From Burkholderiales bacterium (GTDB taxonomy: Bacteria > Pseudomonadota > Gammaproteobacteria > Burkholderiales > JAEUOS01): a stretch of 64,000 bases of DNA. The stretch covers positions 1 through 64,000 of the forward strand of contig CANJDH010000009.1 of NCBI GenBank assembly GCA_947473125.1, read 5' to 3'. The notes below the pieces were generated by a model. The model saw only the letters and a list, made by a program, of their open reading frames with translations, ran no database searches and was not told the DNA's origin. A program made the translations under genes and the position numbers. Shown here piece after piece: positions 36,891-45,391 of this stretch; position 1 is the stretch's first letter; each line of letters begins with the position of its first letter.

Positions 36891-36940
36891 ATGGCCATAT
36901 TAATGGCCATACATGAATGTGGCTATTAATATGGCTCATG
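36891..36940. promoter_or_regulatory. AT-rich palindromic operator/promoter of the brnTA pair
   Basis: Two self-palindromic ATGGCCAT octamers flank ATTA (36891-36910), and a second, diverged copy of the same arrangement (GGCTATTAATATGGCTCAT) lies at 36921-36939. The location just upstream of the brnT frame fits autoregulation by BrnA. Confidence 0.5.
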
Positions 36941-37098
36941 AAACCAGGCATAAAGCCTGCAACCTGCTCCCAGAGCCATTCTCGGGGCCGTGTCTTGACG
37001 CGGGTCAAGCCTCGCCTGCTGCACGGTTGACCCACTCGCCGGAATGTCCGTACACTGTGCCACCCAAACTACAACAAACCGCCAACAGGAGACCCACC

Positions 37099-38073
37099 AT
37101 GCGCACCTTTGCCCTTGCCCGCGCCTTCACGTCGCTGCTTGCGCTCGGCCTTGCCGCTGCGCCGCTCGCCGCACAGGAAAAAATCAACCTGTCGATCGCC
37201 ACCGGCGGCACCGGCGGCGTCTATTACCCCCTGGGAGGCGGCCTCGCCAACATCCTTTCGAAAGTGGTGCCGGGCATGCAGGCCACCGCCGAAGTCACCG
37301 GCGGCTCGGTCGACAACCTCAAGCTGATCGGCACCGGCAAGCCCTACATCGCGTTTTCGATGGCTGACGCCGGGCAGGACGCGTTCCGCGGTGAAGACAA
37401 GTTCAAGGGCGCCAAGGTGCCGCTGCGCACCTTGATGGTGGCGTATCCGAACCGCATGCACGTGGTCAGCGTCGAAGGCATGGGCGTCAACAGCATGAAA
37501 GACCTCAAGGGCAAGCGCGTCTCGACCGGCTCGCCCGGCAGCGCCACCGAAGTCATGGCCTTTCGCATCATCGAAGCCGCCGGCCTCGACAAGGACAAAG
37601 ACATGAAGCGCGAGCGCCTCGGCGTGGCCGAGTCGGTCAACGCGATCAAGGACAAGAAGATTGACGCCTTCTTCTGGGTCGGCGGCCTGCCCACCGCCGC
37701 CGTGACCGACCTGGCCGCCACGCCCGGCGTCAAGATCAAGATGATCGACCACGCCGACGTGGTGGCCGCGATGAACAAGAAGTACGGCGACCTCTACATC
37801 CAGGACGTGATCCCCAAGGCCACCTACTCGGGCATGACCGCGGACAACAAGCAGGCCACCGTGTGGAACATCATCGTCTCGAACGAGAACCTCTCCAACG
37901 AGGCGGCCTACAACATTGTCAAGACCATTTTCGACAAGCGCGACGACCTGATCGCCGTGCACAAGGAGGCGATGAACTTCAAGCTCGAATCGCAAAAGGC
38001 CGCTGCGTCGCCGATCCCGTTCCACCCCGGCGCGATCAAGTACTACACGGAAAAAGGCATCAAGCTCAACTAG
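37099..38073 (+). CDS. TAXI-family TRAP transporter receptor
   Basis: A 324-residue periplasmic protein with signal peptide (LGLAAAPLAAQE) and the TAXI hallmark SIATGGTGGVYYPLGGGLANIL. It would deliver a C4-C5 dicarboxylate-type ligand to the fused permease encoded 160 bp downstream. ATG at 37099 with AACAGGAGA upstream. A strong terminator-like hairpin lies between it and the permease gene, which could set the usual excess of receptor over permease. Confidence 0.93.
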   Translation: MRTFALARAFTSLLALGLAAAPLAAQEKINLSIATGGTGGVYYPLGGGLANILSKVVPGMQATAEVTGGSVDNLKLIGTGKPYIAFSMADAGQDAFRGEDKFKGAKVPLRTLMVAYPNRMHVVSVEGMGVNSMKDLKGKRVSTGSPGSATEVMAFRIIEAAGLDKDKDMKRERLGVAESVNAIKDKKIDAFFWVGGLPTAAVTDLAATPGVKIKMIDHADVVAAMNKKYGDLYIQDVIPKATYSGMTADNKQATVWNIIVSNENLSNEAAYNIVKTIFDKRDDLIAVHKEAMNFKLESQKAAASPIPFHPGAIKYYTEKGIKLN

Positions 38074-38095
38074 GCGTTGCCCGCGCCCGGCTCCA

Positions 38096-38127
38096 CCCCG
38101 CCTCTGCCCGTCTTTGGCGGGGTTTTT
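38096..38127 (+). terminator. intrinsic terminator or attenuator between TAXI receptor and permease
   Basis: CCCCGCC (38096-38102) and GGCGGGG (38116-38122) around a 13-nt loop, followed by TTTTT. Partial read-through would lower permease relative to receptor. Confidence 0.65.
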
Positions 38128-38231
38128 GTTTCCGGCCCCGCGCTTGTCTCCTGCGCTTGCCCCCTTGTTTGTACCCCGTGTTTGCACGCCGCGTTTCCAC
38201 CCCTTGCCACGCCCCTGATTGAGTCCATCAC

Positions 38232-40322
38232 ATGAGCGAAGCCGTCATCAATGATTCGATCCTGACCGCCGAAGCCAAGAAGCGCGTCGAGGAGTTGCTC
38301 GAAGAAGAAGAGGGCGCGCTGAACCGCTATGCCGGCCCGCTCGCGGTGCTGCTCTCGGTGCTGGCCGTGCTGATGTCGCTGTTCCACCTGTATGCCGCCG
38401 TCGACATCGTGCCGGCCTACCTGTTGCGCCCGCTGCACGTGGCCTTTGCCCTGGCCCTGGTATTCCTGCTCTACCCTACCGCCAAGCGCTTTCGCCACAA
38501 GTTGAAATGGTGGGACGTGCTGCTCGCCGTCGCTTCGCTGGCGGTGGTCTGCTACATCATCTGGTGGGGCGACGAACTCGGTGACCGCGCCACCACGCCC
38601 AACAACATCGACGTCATGGTCGGCATCGCGCTGATCGCGCTGATCCTCGAAGGCACGCGGCGCAGCTCGACCTGGATCCTGCCTTTCATCTGCATGCTGT
38701 TCCTCGCCTACGCGCTGTTCGGGCCGCACCTGCCGCCGCCCTGGACCCACAAGGGCTACGAGCTGCCGCGCCTGATGGGCTCGCTGTACATGACGCTCGA
38801 GGGCATCTTCGGCACCGCCGTCGACGTGTCGTCAACGCTGATCATCCTGTTCACCATCTACGGTGCGTTCCTGCAGTATTCCGGCGCCGGCAAGTTTTTC
38901 ATCGACTTTTCGTTCTCGGCGATGGGCGGCAAACCCTCGAGCGCCGGGCGTGCGGTGGTGATGGGCTCGTTCCTGCTGGGCGGGCCGTCCGGTTCCGGCG
39001 TGGCCACCACCGTCACGCTGGGCTCTGTGGCGTATCCGCTGCTGGCGCGTTCCGGCTACAGCAAGGAGGCCGCCGGCGGCCTGCTCGCCGCCGGTGGCCT
39101 CGGGGCGATCCTCTCGCCGCCGGTGCTCGGCGCCGCGGCCTTCCTGATCGCCGAGTTCCTGAAGATCTCGTATCTCGACGTGATCCTGATGGCGACGATC
39201 CCGACCATCCTGTTCTACCTCGCCATCTTCATCATGGTCGAGATCGACGCGCGCAAATTCAACATGCAGACCATCGTGCTCGACAAGAACGACAGCGCGC
39301 TGGCGCTGGCCAAGCGCTACTGGTACCACTTCGCTTCGCTGCTCGCCATCGTTGTCTTCATGCTGATGGGCTACTCGCCGGTGCTCTCGGTGTTCTGGGC
39401 CACGGTGTGTACCTTCGTGCTGTCGTTCATCCGCACCGACTCGACGCTGATCCCGTACGAGTGGTTTCGCGGCAAGCTGCCGTGGGTCAGGGGCTTCTGG
39501 GGCTCGGGTCTGGTCAAGGCGCTCGAGGGCGGCTCGGTCGGCGTGCTCGGTGTGGCCATGACTTGCGCCGCGGCCGGCATCATCGTCGGCGTGGTCACGC
39601 TCACCGGTCTCGGGCTCAAATTCAGCTCGATCGTGCTCGACTACGCCGATTCGGGCGGCCAGGCGCTGGTCAACTTCTGGGTCATGCTCGGCGCCGAGCG
39701 CACCCCGGCGCTGCTGCACGACATGCGTCTGTTGCTCACAGCCTTCTTTACTGCCGCGATCGTCTGGATCGTCGGCCTGGCCGTCCCGGTGACGGCCTCG
39801 TACATCATCTGCGCGGTGATCGCCGCGCCGGCCCTCACCAAACTCGGCGTGCCCGATTTTGCCGCGCACATGTTCATCTTCTACTACGCGGTGCTCTCCG
39901 AAGTTTCACCACCGACCGCGCTGTCGCCGTTCGCCGCTGCCGCCATCACCGGGGGCGGGCCCTACCGCACCACCATGCAATGCTGGAAATACACCGCGCC
40001 GGCGTTTTTGCTGCCCTTCATGTTTGTGCTCGACCCGTCGGGCGTGGGCCTGCTGCTGGGCGGTTCGTTCAAGAACCTCGCCGCCGCCAACTGGGGTTCG
40101 GTGGCGGTGGTCACCATCACCGCCGCATTCGGCATCGCCGCGCTGGCCGGCGGCCTGCAAGGCTGGCTGCTGCGCAAGACCAACTGGTTCGAACGCACCA
40201 TGCTGATCGTGGCCGGGCTGATGCTGGTGTACCCGAAGCCGCTGTTCGACTACATCGGCATTGCGTTGCTGGTGGCGGTGTTGCTGATGCAAAAGCGCAG
40301 GCCGCTGGCGGCGGCAACCTGA
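38232..40322 (+). CDS. TAXI-TRAP fused permease (DctQM fusion)
   Basis: A 696-residue membrane protein: cytoplasmic helical N-terminus, about four helices equivalent to DctQ, then a DctM-like region with GGPSGSGVATTVTLGSVAYPLL, GGLGAILSPPVLGAAAFLIAEFL and SEVSPPTALSPFAAAAITGG. Such fusions accompany TAXI receptors. It is probably Na+-driven uptake of an organic acid. Four tandem terminator hairpins follow it. Confidence 0.92.
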   Translation: MSEAVINDSILTAEAKKRVEELLEEEEGALNRYAGPLAVLLSVLAVLMSLFHLYAAVDIVPAYLLRPLHVAFALALVFLLYPTAKRFRHKLKWWDVLLAVASLAVVCYIIWWGDELGDRATTPNNIDVMVGIALIALILEGTRRSSTWILPFICMLFLAYALFGPHLPPPWTHKGYELPRLMGSLYMTLEGIFGTAVDVSSTLIILFTIYGAFLQYSGAGKFFIDFSFSAMGGKPSSAGRAVVMGSFLLGGPSGSGVATTVTLGSVAYPLLARSGYSKEAAGGLLAAGGLGAILSPPVLGAAAFLIAEFLKISYLDVILMATIPTILFYLAIFIMVEIDARKFNMQTIVLDKNDSALALAKRYWYHFASLLAIVVFMLMGYSPVLSVFWATVCTFVLSFIRTDSTLIPYEWFRGKLPWVRGFWGSGLVKALEGGSVGVLGVAMTCAAAGIIVGVVTLTGLGLKFSSIVLDYADSGGQALVNFWVMLGAERTPALLHDMRLLLTAFFTAAIVWIVGLAVPVTASYIICAVIAAPALTKLGVPDFAAHMFIFYYAVLSEVSPPTALSPFAAAAITGGGPYRTTMQCWKYTAPAFLLPFMFVLDPSGVGLLLGGSFKNLAAANWGSVAVVTITAAFGIAALAGGLQGWLLRKTNWFERTMLIVAGLMLVYPKPLFDYIGIALLVAVLLMQKRRPLAAAT

Positions 40323-40352
40323 GCCGGCAGTAGCCCACAAACTAACTAAAAA

Positions 40353-40457
40353 CGCCCGCAAATGCGGGCGTTTTATTGCGGCGCCCGCAAATGCGGGCGT
40401 TTTATTGCGGCGCCCGCAAATGCGGGCGTTTTATTGCGGCGCCCGCAAATGCGGGCG
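40353..40457. terminator. four tandem copies of an intrinsic terminator, 29-bp period
   Basis: CGCCCGCAAATGCGGGCG repeats at 40353, 40382, 40411 and 40440. Each of the first three is followed by TTTTATTGCGG; the fourth by TTTGG. Each unit is a 7-bp stem, small loop and T-run. The copies are identical, pointing to recent slippage amplification. Confidence 0.85.
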
Positions 40458-40477
40458 TTTGGTTCGAGCGCTGAAAC

Positions 40478-40780
40478 CTACTTCGGTGCCACGGTGTTGG
40501 CCTTGACGATCGAAGCCTTCGCCTTGCCGGCGCGCGCATGCTGCTTTTTCGCGCCGTGCTTCTTGGCGTGGGTTTTCTTGGCCGCGTGCTGCTTTTTGGC
40601 GACGTGCTGCTTCTTCGCCACCGGTGCCGCCTTGGCCTGCGCGGGGGCGCCGGCCTTCTGTGCTTCGTAGTTCTTGAGCGCGTCGTTCATACGCGCATCG
40701 CGCGCAGTGGGTTCGGCAGCGAAGACCGTCGATGACAGGCCCAGGGCAGTTGCCAGCAAAATCGAGGTCAGGGTGCGCAT
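40478..40780 (-). CDS. small exported Lys/Ala/His-rich repetitive protein
   Basis: A 100-residue product: a Sec signal peptide (MRTLTSILLATALGLSSTVFA, cleavage after FAA) and a mature part that becomes a low-complexity run built on AKKQH/AKKTH/AKKHG units. The resulting periplasmic peptide is strongly basic with many histidines and could bind metal or anionic polymers. ATG at 40780 follows AAGGAGACAC. The function is unknown. It faces the terminator array of the TAXI permease. Confidence 0.75.
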   Translation of the reverse strand: MRTLTSILLATALGLSSTVFAAEPTARDARMNDALKNYEAQKAGAPAQAKAAPVAKKQHVAKKQHAAKKTHAKKHGAKKQHARAGKAKASIVKANTVAPK

Positions 40781-40897
40781 GGTGTGTCTCCTTGGTGTTG
40801 TGTGGCGAAGTGTCGCCATGTAAGCAATCAACGCCGGGTGACCCCCTGCGTTGACCCCTTCAAAAAAGAAACATGCCTATCGGATCAAGCATGTCCC

Positions 40898-41449
40898 CTA
40901 GCGCTGTGGCAGCATCAAGCGCAAGGTGTTGTCGCGCATCACATAGTGGTGCAGCAGCGCCGCTGCCGCGTGCAGCCCGACCACCACGTACCCCACGGTG
41001 GCTGCCGTTTCATGGATGTCCTTGAACGTTTTAGCGAGCGCACGGTTCGTGTCGACCAGCGCCGGCAGCTCAAAGCCGAACCACGGCACCGGCGTGCCCT
41101 TGGCGCTCAGGGTCAGCCAGCCGAACACCGGCAGGCCGACCATCAGCACATACAGCAGGCCCTGGGCGATGCGCGCGGTGCGCGCCTGCCAGGTTGGCAG
41201 CGGTGGCGCCACCTCGGGCGCGCTGCCGGCGAGGCGCAGCGCCAGGCGCAGCCACACCAGGGCAAACACCGTCATGCCCAGCGAGTAGTGCCAGAACGCC
41301 ATGGCCTCGCGCCCCGGGCTGCCTTTGGCAAACGCGCCCTTGAACTCCATCGTGGCGTAAGCCGCCGCCAGCAGCGCCAGCATCAGCCAGTGCAGCGACA
41401 GCGAGAGCCAGCCGTATCCGTCGCGATTGTTGGTCCAGCCGGTTGCCAT
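40898..41449 (-). CDS. cytochrome b561
   Basis: A 183-residue membrane protein with four helices and histidines in the family positions (SLHWLMLALL, FWHYSLGMTVFALVWLRLALRL, DIHETAATVGYVVVGLHAAAALLHHYV), ligating two b-type hemes. It would transfer electrons in the inner membrane. The ATG at 41449 has GGAG 6 bp upstream; the longer frame is not real. An FNR-type box sits exactly at -41.5 relative to a predicted start, suggesting low-oxygen activation. Confidence 0.87.
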   Translation of the reverse strand: MATGWTNNRDGYGWLSLSLHWLMLALLAAAYATMEFKGAFAKGSPGREAMAFWHYSLGMTVFALVWLRLALRLAGSAPEVAPPLPTWQARTARIAQGLLYVLMVGLPVFGWLTLSAKGTPVPWFGFELPALVDTNRALAKTFKDIHETAATVGYVVVGLHAAAALLHHYVMRDNTLRLMLPQR

Positions 41450-41473
41450 GCGCATCTCCATCAGTCGGCCTGC

Positions 41474-41515
41474 ATTGTCGGAGCGAACCGGTGCGCATTT
41501 GTTGACATGCATCAA
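41474..41515 (-). promoter_or_regulatory. FNR-type box and -10 of cytochrome b561
   Basis: TTGAC-ATGC-ATCAA (41502-41515; one mismatch to TTGAT-N4-ATCAA) and, on the minus strand, GACAAT at 41479-41474. The predicted +1 is 41467, so the box is centred at -41.5, the class II FNR activation distance. Confidence 0.55.
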
Positions 41516-41569
41516 CCTTGCGGTGCGGCGCTGCAATGCGGGCTCGCGCCACCGCCCAGAAACGGCCCC

Positions 41570-41594
41570 AAGAATGGCTCCTGGAGCCATTCTT
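41570..41594. repeat. perfect palindrome of the AATGGCTC repeat family
   Basis: AAGAATGGCTCC, one base, GGAGCCATTCTT. Related copies are at 32212-32263, 36967-36982 and 45347-45376, all intergenic. Confidence 0.6.
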
Positions 41595-41630
41595 GAAGGT
41601 GCGGTTATTCCAGGCGCATAATGGCCCGAT

Positions 41631-42833
41631 ATGTCCCACACCGACATCCTGATCATCGGCGGCGGCGCCATCGGCTCGGCGGCGGCGGCTTTTTTGCGCG
41701 GCGCACCGCAGGCACCGACGGTGACGGTGGTCGAGCCCGACCCCACCTACGAGTTTGCCTCCACGTCGCGCGCCACCGGCGGCGTGCGGCGCCTGTTCTC
41801 GTGCCCCGAGAACATCCAGATGTCGGTGGCGAGCCTCGACTTCTTCAAGCACTGGCACACCAATATCGCGGTGGACGACGGCGCCGGCAATGCCGCCCCG
41901 GACCTCGGCTGGAAGGAAGGCGGCTACCTGTTCGTAGTCGATGACCGCGGCGCGGCCATTGTCGAGCGCAACGCCGTGCGCCAGCGCGCCCATGGTGTCG
42001 AAGTGCATCTGCTCGACCGAAGTGATCTCGCGCGGCGCTTCCCCTCGATCCGCAACGACGATTTGACGCTGGCCGCCTGGACCCCGGGCGACGGCTGGCT
42101 CGACCCCAACGCCGTGCTGCAGGGCTTTCGCAAAAAGGCGCAGCAGCTGGGCGCCGTGTATTTGAAGGACAAGGTCACCGGCATCACCGCGCAGGGCAGC
42201 GCCAACCCACGCTCGCAGCGCGGCCGCGTCAGCCACGTGCAGCTCGAAAGCGGTGACACCCTCAAGGTCGGCACTGTGATCAACGCCGCCGGCGCCTGGG
42301 CCGGCGACGTGTGCGCGCTGCTGGAGATGCCGCTGCCGGTGGTACCGATGCGCCGCTTCGAACACTATGTGGAAATCGAAGCCGCCCTCGAACCCCTGCC
42401 GCTCATCAAGGACCTCGACCGCCTCGTGTGCCGCCCCGAAGGCAAAGGCTATTCGGTGGGCTTGGTCAACAGCAGCGAGCCGCCCGGCTACATATTCGAC
42501 ACCGACCCCGCCTATTTCGAAAGCGTGGTATGGCCGGCGCTGGCCTGGCGCCTGCCTGCCTTCGAAGCCCTCAAGCTCAAAAGCGAATGGAGCGGCCTCT
42601 ACGACGAAAACACCCTCGACGGCAACATGATCCTCGGCAACTGGGCCGGCGAGGTCGAAAACTTCTACGTGGCGGCCGGCTTCTCCGGCCACGGCCTGAT
42701 GCACGCCCCGGCCGTGGGCCGTGCCCTGGCCGAGTTGATACTGGAAGGCGGGTATCGCACCCTGGACCTGGCGCGCATGGACTACCGGCGTGTGCAGAGC
42801 GGGGAGGCGGTGCGGGAAGAGGGCATCATTTAG
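41631..42833 (+). CDS. FAD-dependent oxidoreductase of the DAO (sarcosine/glycine oxidase) family
   Basis: A 400-residue flavoprotein with the dinucleotide-binding motif DILIIGGGAIGSAAAAFL at the N-terminus, a mid-protein VINAAGAWAGDV, and the C-terminal FYVAAGFSGHGLMHAPAVGRALAELIL that closes the FAD site. Family members oxidise N-methyl amino acids, glycine or D-amino acids with release of peroxide or electron transfer. The substrate is not predictable. It stands alone, preceded by a palindromic repeat. Confidence 0.87.
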   Translation: MSHTDILIIGGGAIGSAAAAFLRGAPQAPTVTVVEPDPTYEFASTSRATGGVRRLFSCPENIQMSVASLDFFKHWHTNIAVDDGAGNAAPDLGWKEGGYLFVVDDRGAAIVERNAVRQRAHGVEVHLLDRSDLARRFPSIRNDDLTLAAWTPGDGWLDPNAVLQGFRKKAQQLGAVYLKDKVTGITAQGSANPRSQRGRVSHVQLESGDTLKVGTVINAAGAWAGDVCALLEMPLPVVPMRRFEHYVEIEAALEPLPLIKDLDRLVCRPEGKGYSVGLVNSSEPPGYIFDTDPAYFESVVWPALAWRLPAFEALKLKSEWSGLYDENTLDGNMILGNWAGEVENFYVAAGFSGHGLMHAPAVGRALAELILEGGYRTLDLARMDYRRVQSGEAVREEGII

Positions 42834-42862
42834 TCGGCGTGGTGTGATTGCCCTGAAATGCG

Positions 42863-42891
42863 CCTAAAACAATAGAACCTATTGTTTTAGG
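42863..42891. promoter_or_regulatory. operator palindrome 1 upstream of fic
   Basis: CCTAAAACAATAG and CTATTGTTTTAGG form perfect 13-bp arms separated by AAC. It is one of two 29-bp palindromes sharing CCTAAAA...TTTTAGG ends. Confidence 0.7.
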
Positions 42892-42903
42892 TTAAAGATT
42901 TAT

Positions 42904-42932
42904 CCTAAAATAACGAACTTCGCTATTTTAGG
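42904..42932. promoter_or_regulatory. operator palindrome 2 upstream of fic
   Basis: CCTAAAATA and TATTTTAGG arms plus inner CGAA/TTCG, 29 bp in total, 41 bp start-to-start from palindrome 1 (about four helical turns). It includes a possible -10 (TAAAAT at 42906-42911) and ends 12 bp before the fic ATG. Confidence 0.7.
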
Positions 42933-42944
42933 TTGGGGCCGCCC

Positions 42945-44123
42945 ATGAAGCGCGCGTTGCAGGGCCGTTATGTCAAGGTTGCCACGGCGGGCGAGGCCTT
43001 CCAGGCCTTTGTGCCGGCGCCGTTGCCGCCCAAGCCCGCCATCGACTGGACCCCCGCCCTGCGCGCGCGTTTTGACGCGGCGCTGGTCGAACTCGGCCGC
43101 CTCGACACCGTGACCGACTTGCTGCCCAACGTGCAACTGGTGCTCTACAGCTTTGTGCGCAAGGAGGCGGTGTTTTCGTCGATGATCGAAGGCACCCAAT
43201 CCTCGCTGGCCGACCTGATGTTGTTCGAACTCGACGAGCAGCCCGGCGTGCCGGTCGAAGATGCCCGCGAAGTGAGCCGCTATGTGGGCGCACTGGAGCA
43301 TGGCCTCGCCCGCCTGCGCGGCGGGTTTCCGCTGTCGCTGCGCTTGCTGCGCGAGGTGCATAAGGTGCTGCTTGGTGGTGGGACGGGCGGCGGGCGCGGC
43401 GCCAGGCTCACCCCCGGCGAGTTTCGCCGCAGCCAGGTGTGGATCGGCGGCACCCGCCCCGGCAATGCCGCCTTCGTGCCGCCCCCGGTCAACGAGCTTG
43501 ACGACTGCCTCAAGCACCTTGAACGATTCCTGCATGACGAACCGGCCGCCACCAGCCCGCTTGTCAAGGCGGCGCTGGCACATGTGCAGTTCGAGACCAT
43601 CCACCCGTTCCTCGATGGCAACGGGCGCGTCGGCCGGCTGCTCATTGCCCTGCAACTCGCGGCCGACGGCCTGATGCGCCAACCGCTGCTCTACCTCAGC
43701 CTCTATTTCAAGCAGCATCAGCAAACCTATTACGCGCTGCTCAACGCGGTGCGCGAAAAGGGTGATTGGGAAACCTGGCTCGAATTCTTTGCCGACGCCG
43801 TGGTGGCCAGCGCCGCGCAGGCTGCCGACTCGGCCAAGCGCCTGCTCGCACTCGCCACCGAAGATGCCCGGCGCATCGCCGGCCTGGGCCGGGCCGCGGT
43901 GTCTGCCGCTGCGATCCACCAGGCGCTGCAACAGCAGCCGCTTGCCACGGCCGCCTCGCTAGCGGCAAGCACGGGTTTGAGCGCAGCCACCGTCAACAAA
44001 TCGCTCGCGCACCTGGGGCAACTGGGCATCGTCGCCGAGCTGACCCGCAAGCAGCGCGGGCGGGTGTTCAGCTATGCGCGCTACGCCGAGATTCTCAGTG
44101 AGGGGATGGAGTTGCCGGAGTAA
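42945..44123 (+). CDS. Fic family AMPylase with N-terminal inhibitory helix and C-terminal winged helix
   Basis: A 392-residue Fic protein. The inhibitory motif SSMIEG at residues 78-83 (S-x-x-x-E-G) makes it a class II, self-inhibited enzyme. The catalytic loop HPFLDGNGRVGR begins at His220 with everything needed for nucleotidyl transfer from ATP to a target hydroxyl. The C-terminal part (TAASLAASTGLSAATVNKSLAHLGQLGIV) is a winged helix-turn-helix, so it may bind the two palindromes upstream and control its own gene. ATG 42945 is preferred over TTG 42933. It opens the defence/toxin island. Confidence 0.88.
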   Translation: MKRALQGRYVKVATAGEAFQAFVPAPLPPKPAIDWTPALRARFDAALVELGRLDTVTDLLPNVQLVLYSFVRKEAVFSSMIEGTQSSLADLMLFELDEQPGVPVEDAREVSRYVGALEHGLARLRGGFPLSLRLLREVHKVLLGGGTGGGRGARLTPGEFRRSQVWIGGTRPGNAAFVPPPVNELDDCLKHLERFLHDEPAATSPLVKAALAHVQFETIHPFLDGNGRVGRLLIALQLAADGLMRQPLLYLSLYFKQHQQTYYALLNAVREKGDWETWLEFFADAVVASAAQAADSAKRLLALATEDARRIAGLGRAAVSAAAIHQALQQQPLATAASLAASTGLSAATVNKSLAHLGQLGIVAELTRKQRGRVFSYARYAEILSEGMELPE

Positions 44124-44208
44124 GGGATAAGCAGGGGTGACTCGGGTGAATCCGCTCGCAAGAGAGTAAAATCGGAATTTCCGAAAGTAAGGAAACAAGG
44201 AAATTGCC

Positions 44209-44445
44209 ATGCTTGCCAAACTCACCTCGAAAAACCAGATCACCCTTCCCAAGGCGTTGGTAGGGAAGTTCCCCGGCACCGAGTATTTCGACGTGCGGGA
44301 AGAAGCCGGGCAATTGGTCTTGAAACCCGTCAAAGTGCGCGATCTGGATGCAGTCTGGCGCAAGATCGAATCACTCGGCATCACCGAAAAAGACATCGGT
44401 GACGCCGTCAAATGGGCGCGCCGTACCAAGGCACCGGCCAAATGA
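44209..44445 (+). CDS. AbrB/MazE-type antitoxin
   Basis: A 78-residue SpoVT-AbrB swapped-hairpin protein (MLAKLTSKNQITLPKALVGKF...YFDVREEAGQLVLKPV) with a helical C-terminal tail for toxin binding. Its stop overlaps the start of the PIN gene (ATGA), the standard antitoxin-first arrangement. It should bind its promoter and neutralise the PIN nuclease. Confidence 0.82.
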   Translation: MLAKLTSKNQITLPKALVGKFPGTEYFDVREEAGQLVLKPVKVRDLDAVWRKIESLGITEKDIGDAVKWARRTKAPAK

Positions 44446-44879
44446 AGCTGGGCAAGCGTGTAGTGATCGACACCAACGTGGTCATTTCCGCTTTTGTGTT
44501 CAGGGCGGGCCGCTTGGCCTGGTTGCGCGAGGCCCTGCTCGGCCAACGCGTCACCGCGATTGTGTCGGACGAAACGCTGGGCGAGCTGGTGCGTGTGCTT
44601 GCCTACCCCAAGCTGGGTTTGGAGCCGGAGCTCCGTGAAGCCATCCTGACCCATTTTATGGAGCATGCCGAGGCGATCAAGCAAGCCCGCACTCGCGCCC
44701 GCCTGCCCAAATGCCGCGACCCGCATGACGAAATGTTCCTGCGCCTGGCCTATGCCGCCAAGGCCGACGCCGTGGTGACCGGCGATGACGATTTGCTAAG
44801 CCTCGCAGCACAATCGCGAATCCTGATCCTCACGCCGGCGGCGTTTGCCGAAAGCATTGCCGCATCGCGCGCCCGATGA
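44442..44879 (+). CDS. PIN-domain ribonuclease toxin (COG1569-like)
   Basis: A 145-residue PIN domain with the acidic active-site residues in VVIDTNVVISAF, ETLGELVRVL, CRDPHDEMFLRLA and VVTGDDDLL. It is predicted to cleave RNA when free of the AbrB-type partner encoded just upstream. It overlaps the DCC-family gene by 4 bp, which may be accidental compaction. Confidence 0.85.
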   Translation: MKLGKRVVIDTNVVISAFVFRAGRLAWLREALLGQRVTAIVSDETLGELVRVLAYPKLGLEPELREAILTHFMEHAEAIKQARTRARLPKCRDPHDEMFLRLAYAAKADAVVTGDDDLLSLAAQSRILILTPAAFAESIAASRAR

Positions 44880-45331
44880 GCCAACCGCCACCCGAGCCCG
44901 CTACGGCCACGGCAGACGCCGCCGCCTGCTGCGCCGAACTCACCGTGCTCTACGACGGCGCCTGCCCGCTGTGCCGGCGCGAGGTGGGCATGTACAAGGG
45001 CCTCACGCCGATAGAGCCCGTGGCGTGGCGCGACATCAGCGAGCCCGACGCCGCCTTGCCGGCCGGGGCGGCTACCGCGGGCGACCGCGCGGCCTACCTT
45101 GCGCGCTTTCATGTGCAGCGGGCCGATGGCCAGGTGCTCAGCGGCGCCGAGGCCTTTGTGGCGCTGTGGTCGGCGCTGCCCGGCTGGCGCTGGCTGGGGC
45201 GCGTGGCTGCGCTGCCGGGAGTGACGCCAGTGATGGAAGTGGTTTATCGATTGTTCTTGCGGGTGCGGCCTGGGTTGCAGTGGGTGGCGCGGGCCTTGGA
45301 AAAGCCCAAGGCCGACGGCAGCCAAAAATAG
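44876..45331 (+). CDS. DCC family thiol-disulfide oxidoreductase-like protein (DUF393)
   Basis: A 151-residue protein with the family signature VLYDGACPLCRREVGMYKG near residue 25 (YDGxCxxC) and the later GAEAFVALWSALPGWRWLG. The CxxC suggests redox chemistry, although the family has no firm biochemical role. It overlaps the PIN gene end by 4 bp. Confidence 0.82.
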   Translation: MSQPPPEPATATADAAACCAELTVLYDGACPLCRREVGMYKGLTPIEPVAWRDISEPDAALPAGAATAGDRAAYLARFHVQRADGQVLSGAEAFVALWSALPGWRWLGRVAALPGVTPVMEVVYRLFLRVRPGLQWVARALEKPKADGSQK

Positions 45332-45346
45332 GTTGGCAATCAGCCC

Positions 45347-45376
45347 AAGAATGGCTCTGGGAGCACCTCCCAGAGG
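45347..45376. repeat. AATGGCTC repeat with hairpin CTCTGGGAG/CTCCCAGAG
   Basis: AAGAATGGCTC then a perfect 9-bp hairpin with a CAC loop. It may terminate the toxin operon, though no T-run follows. Confidence 0.5.
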
Positions 45377-45391
45377 CAACGTGCCCAACAG

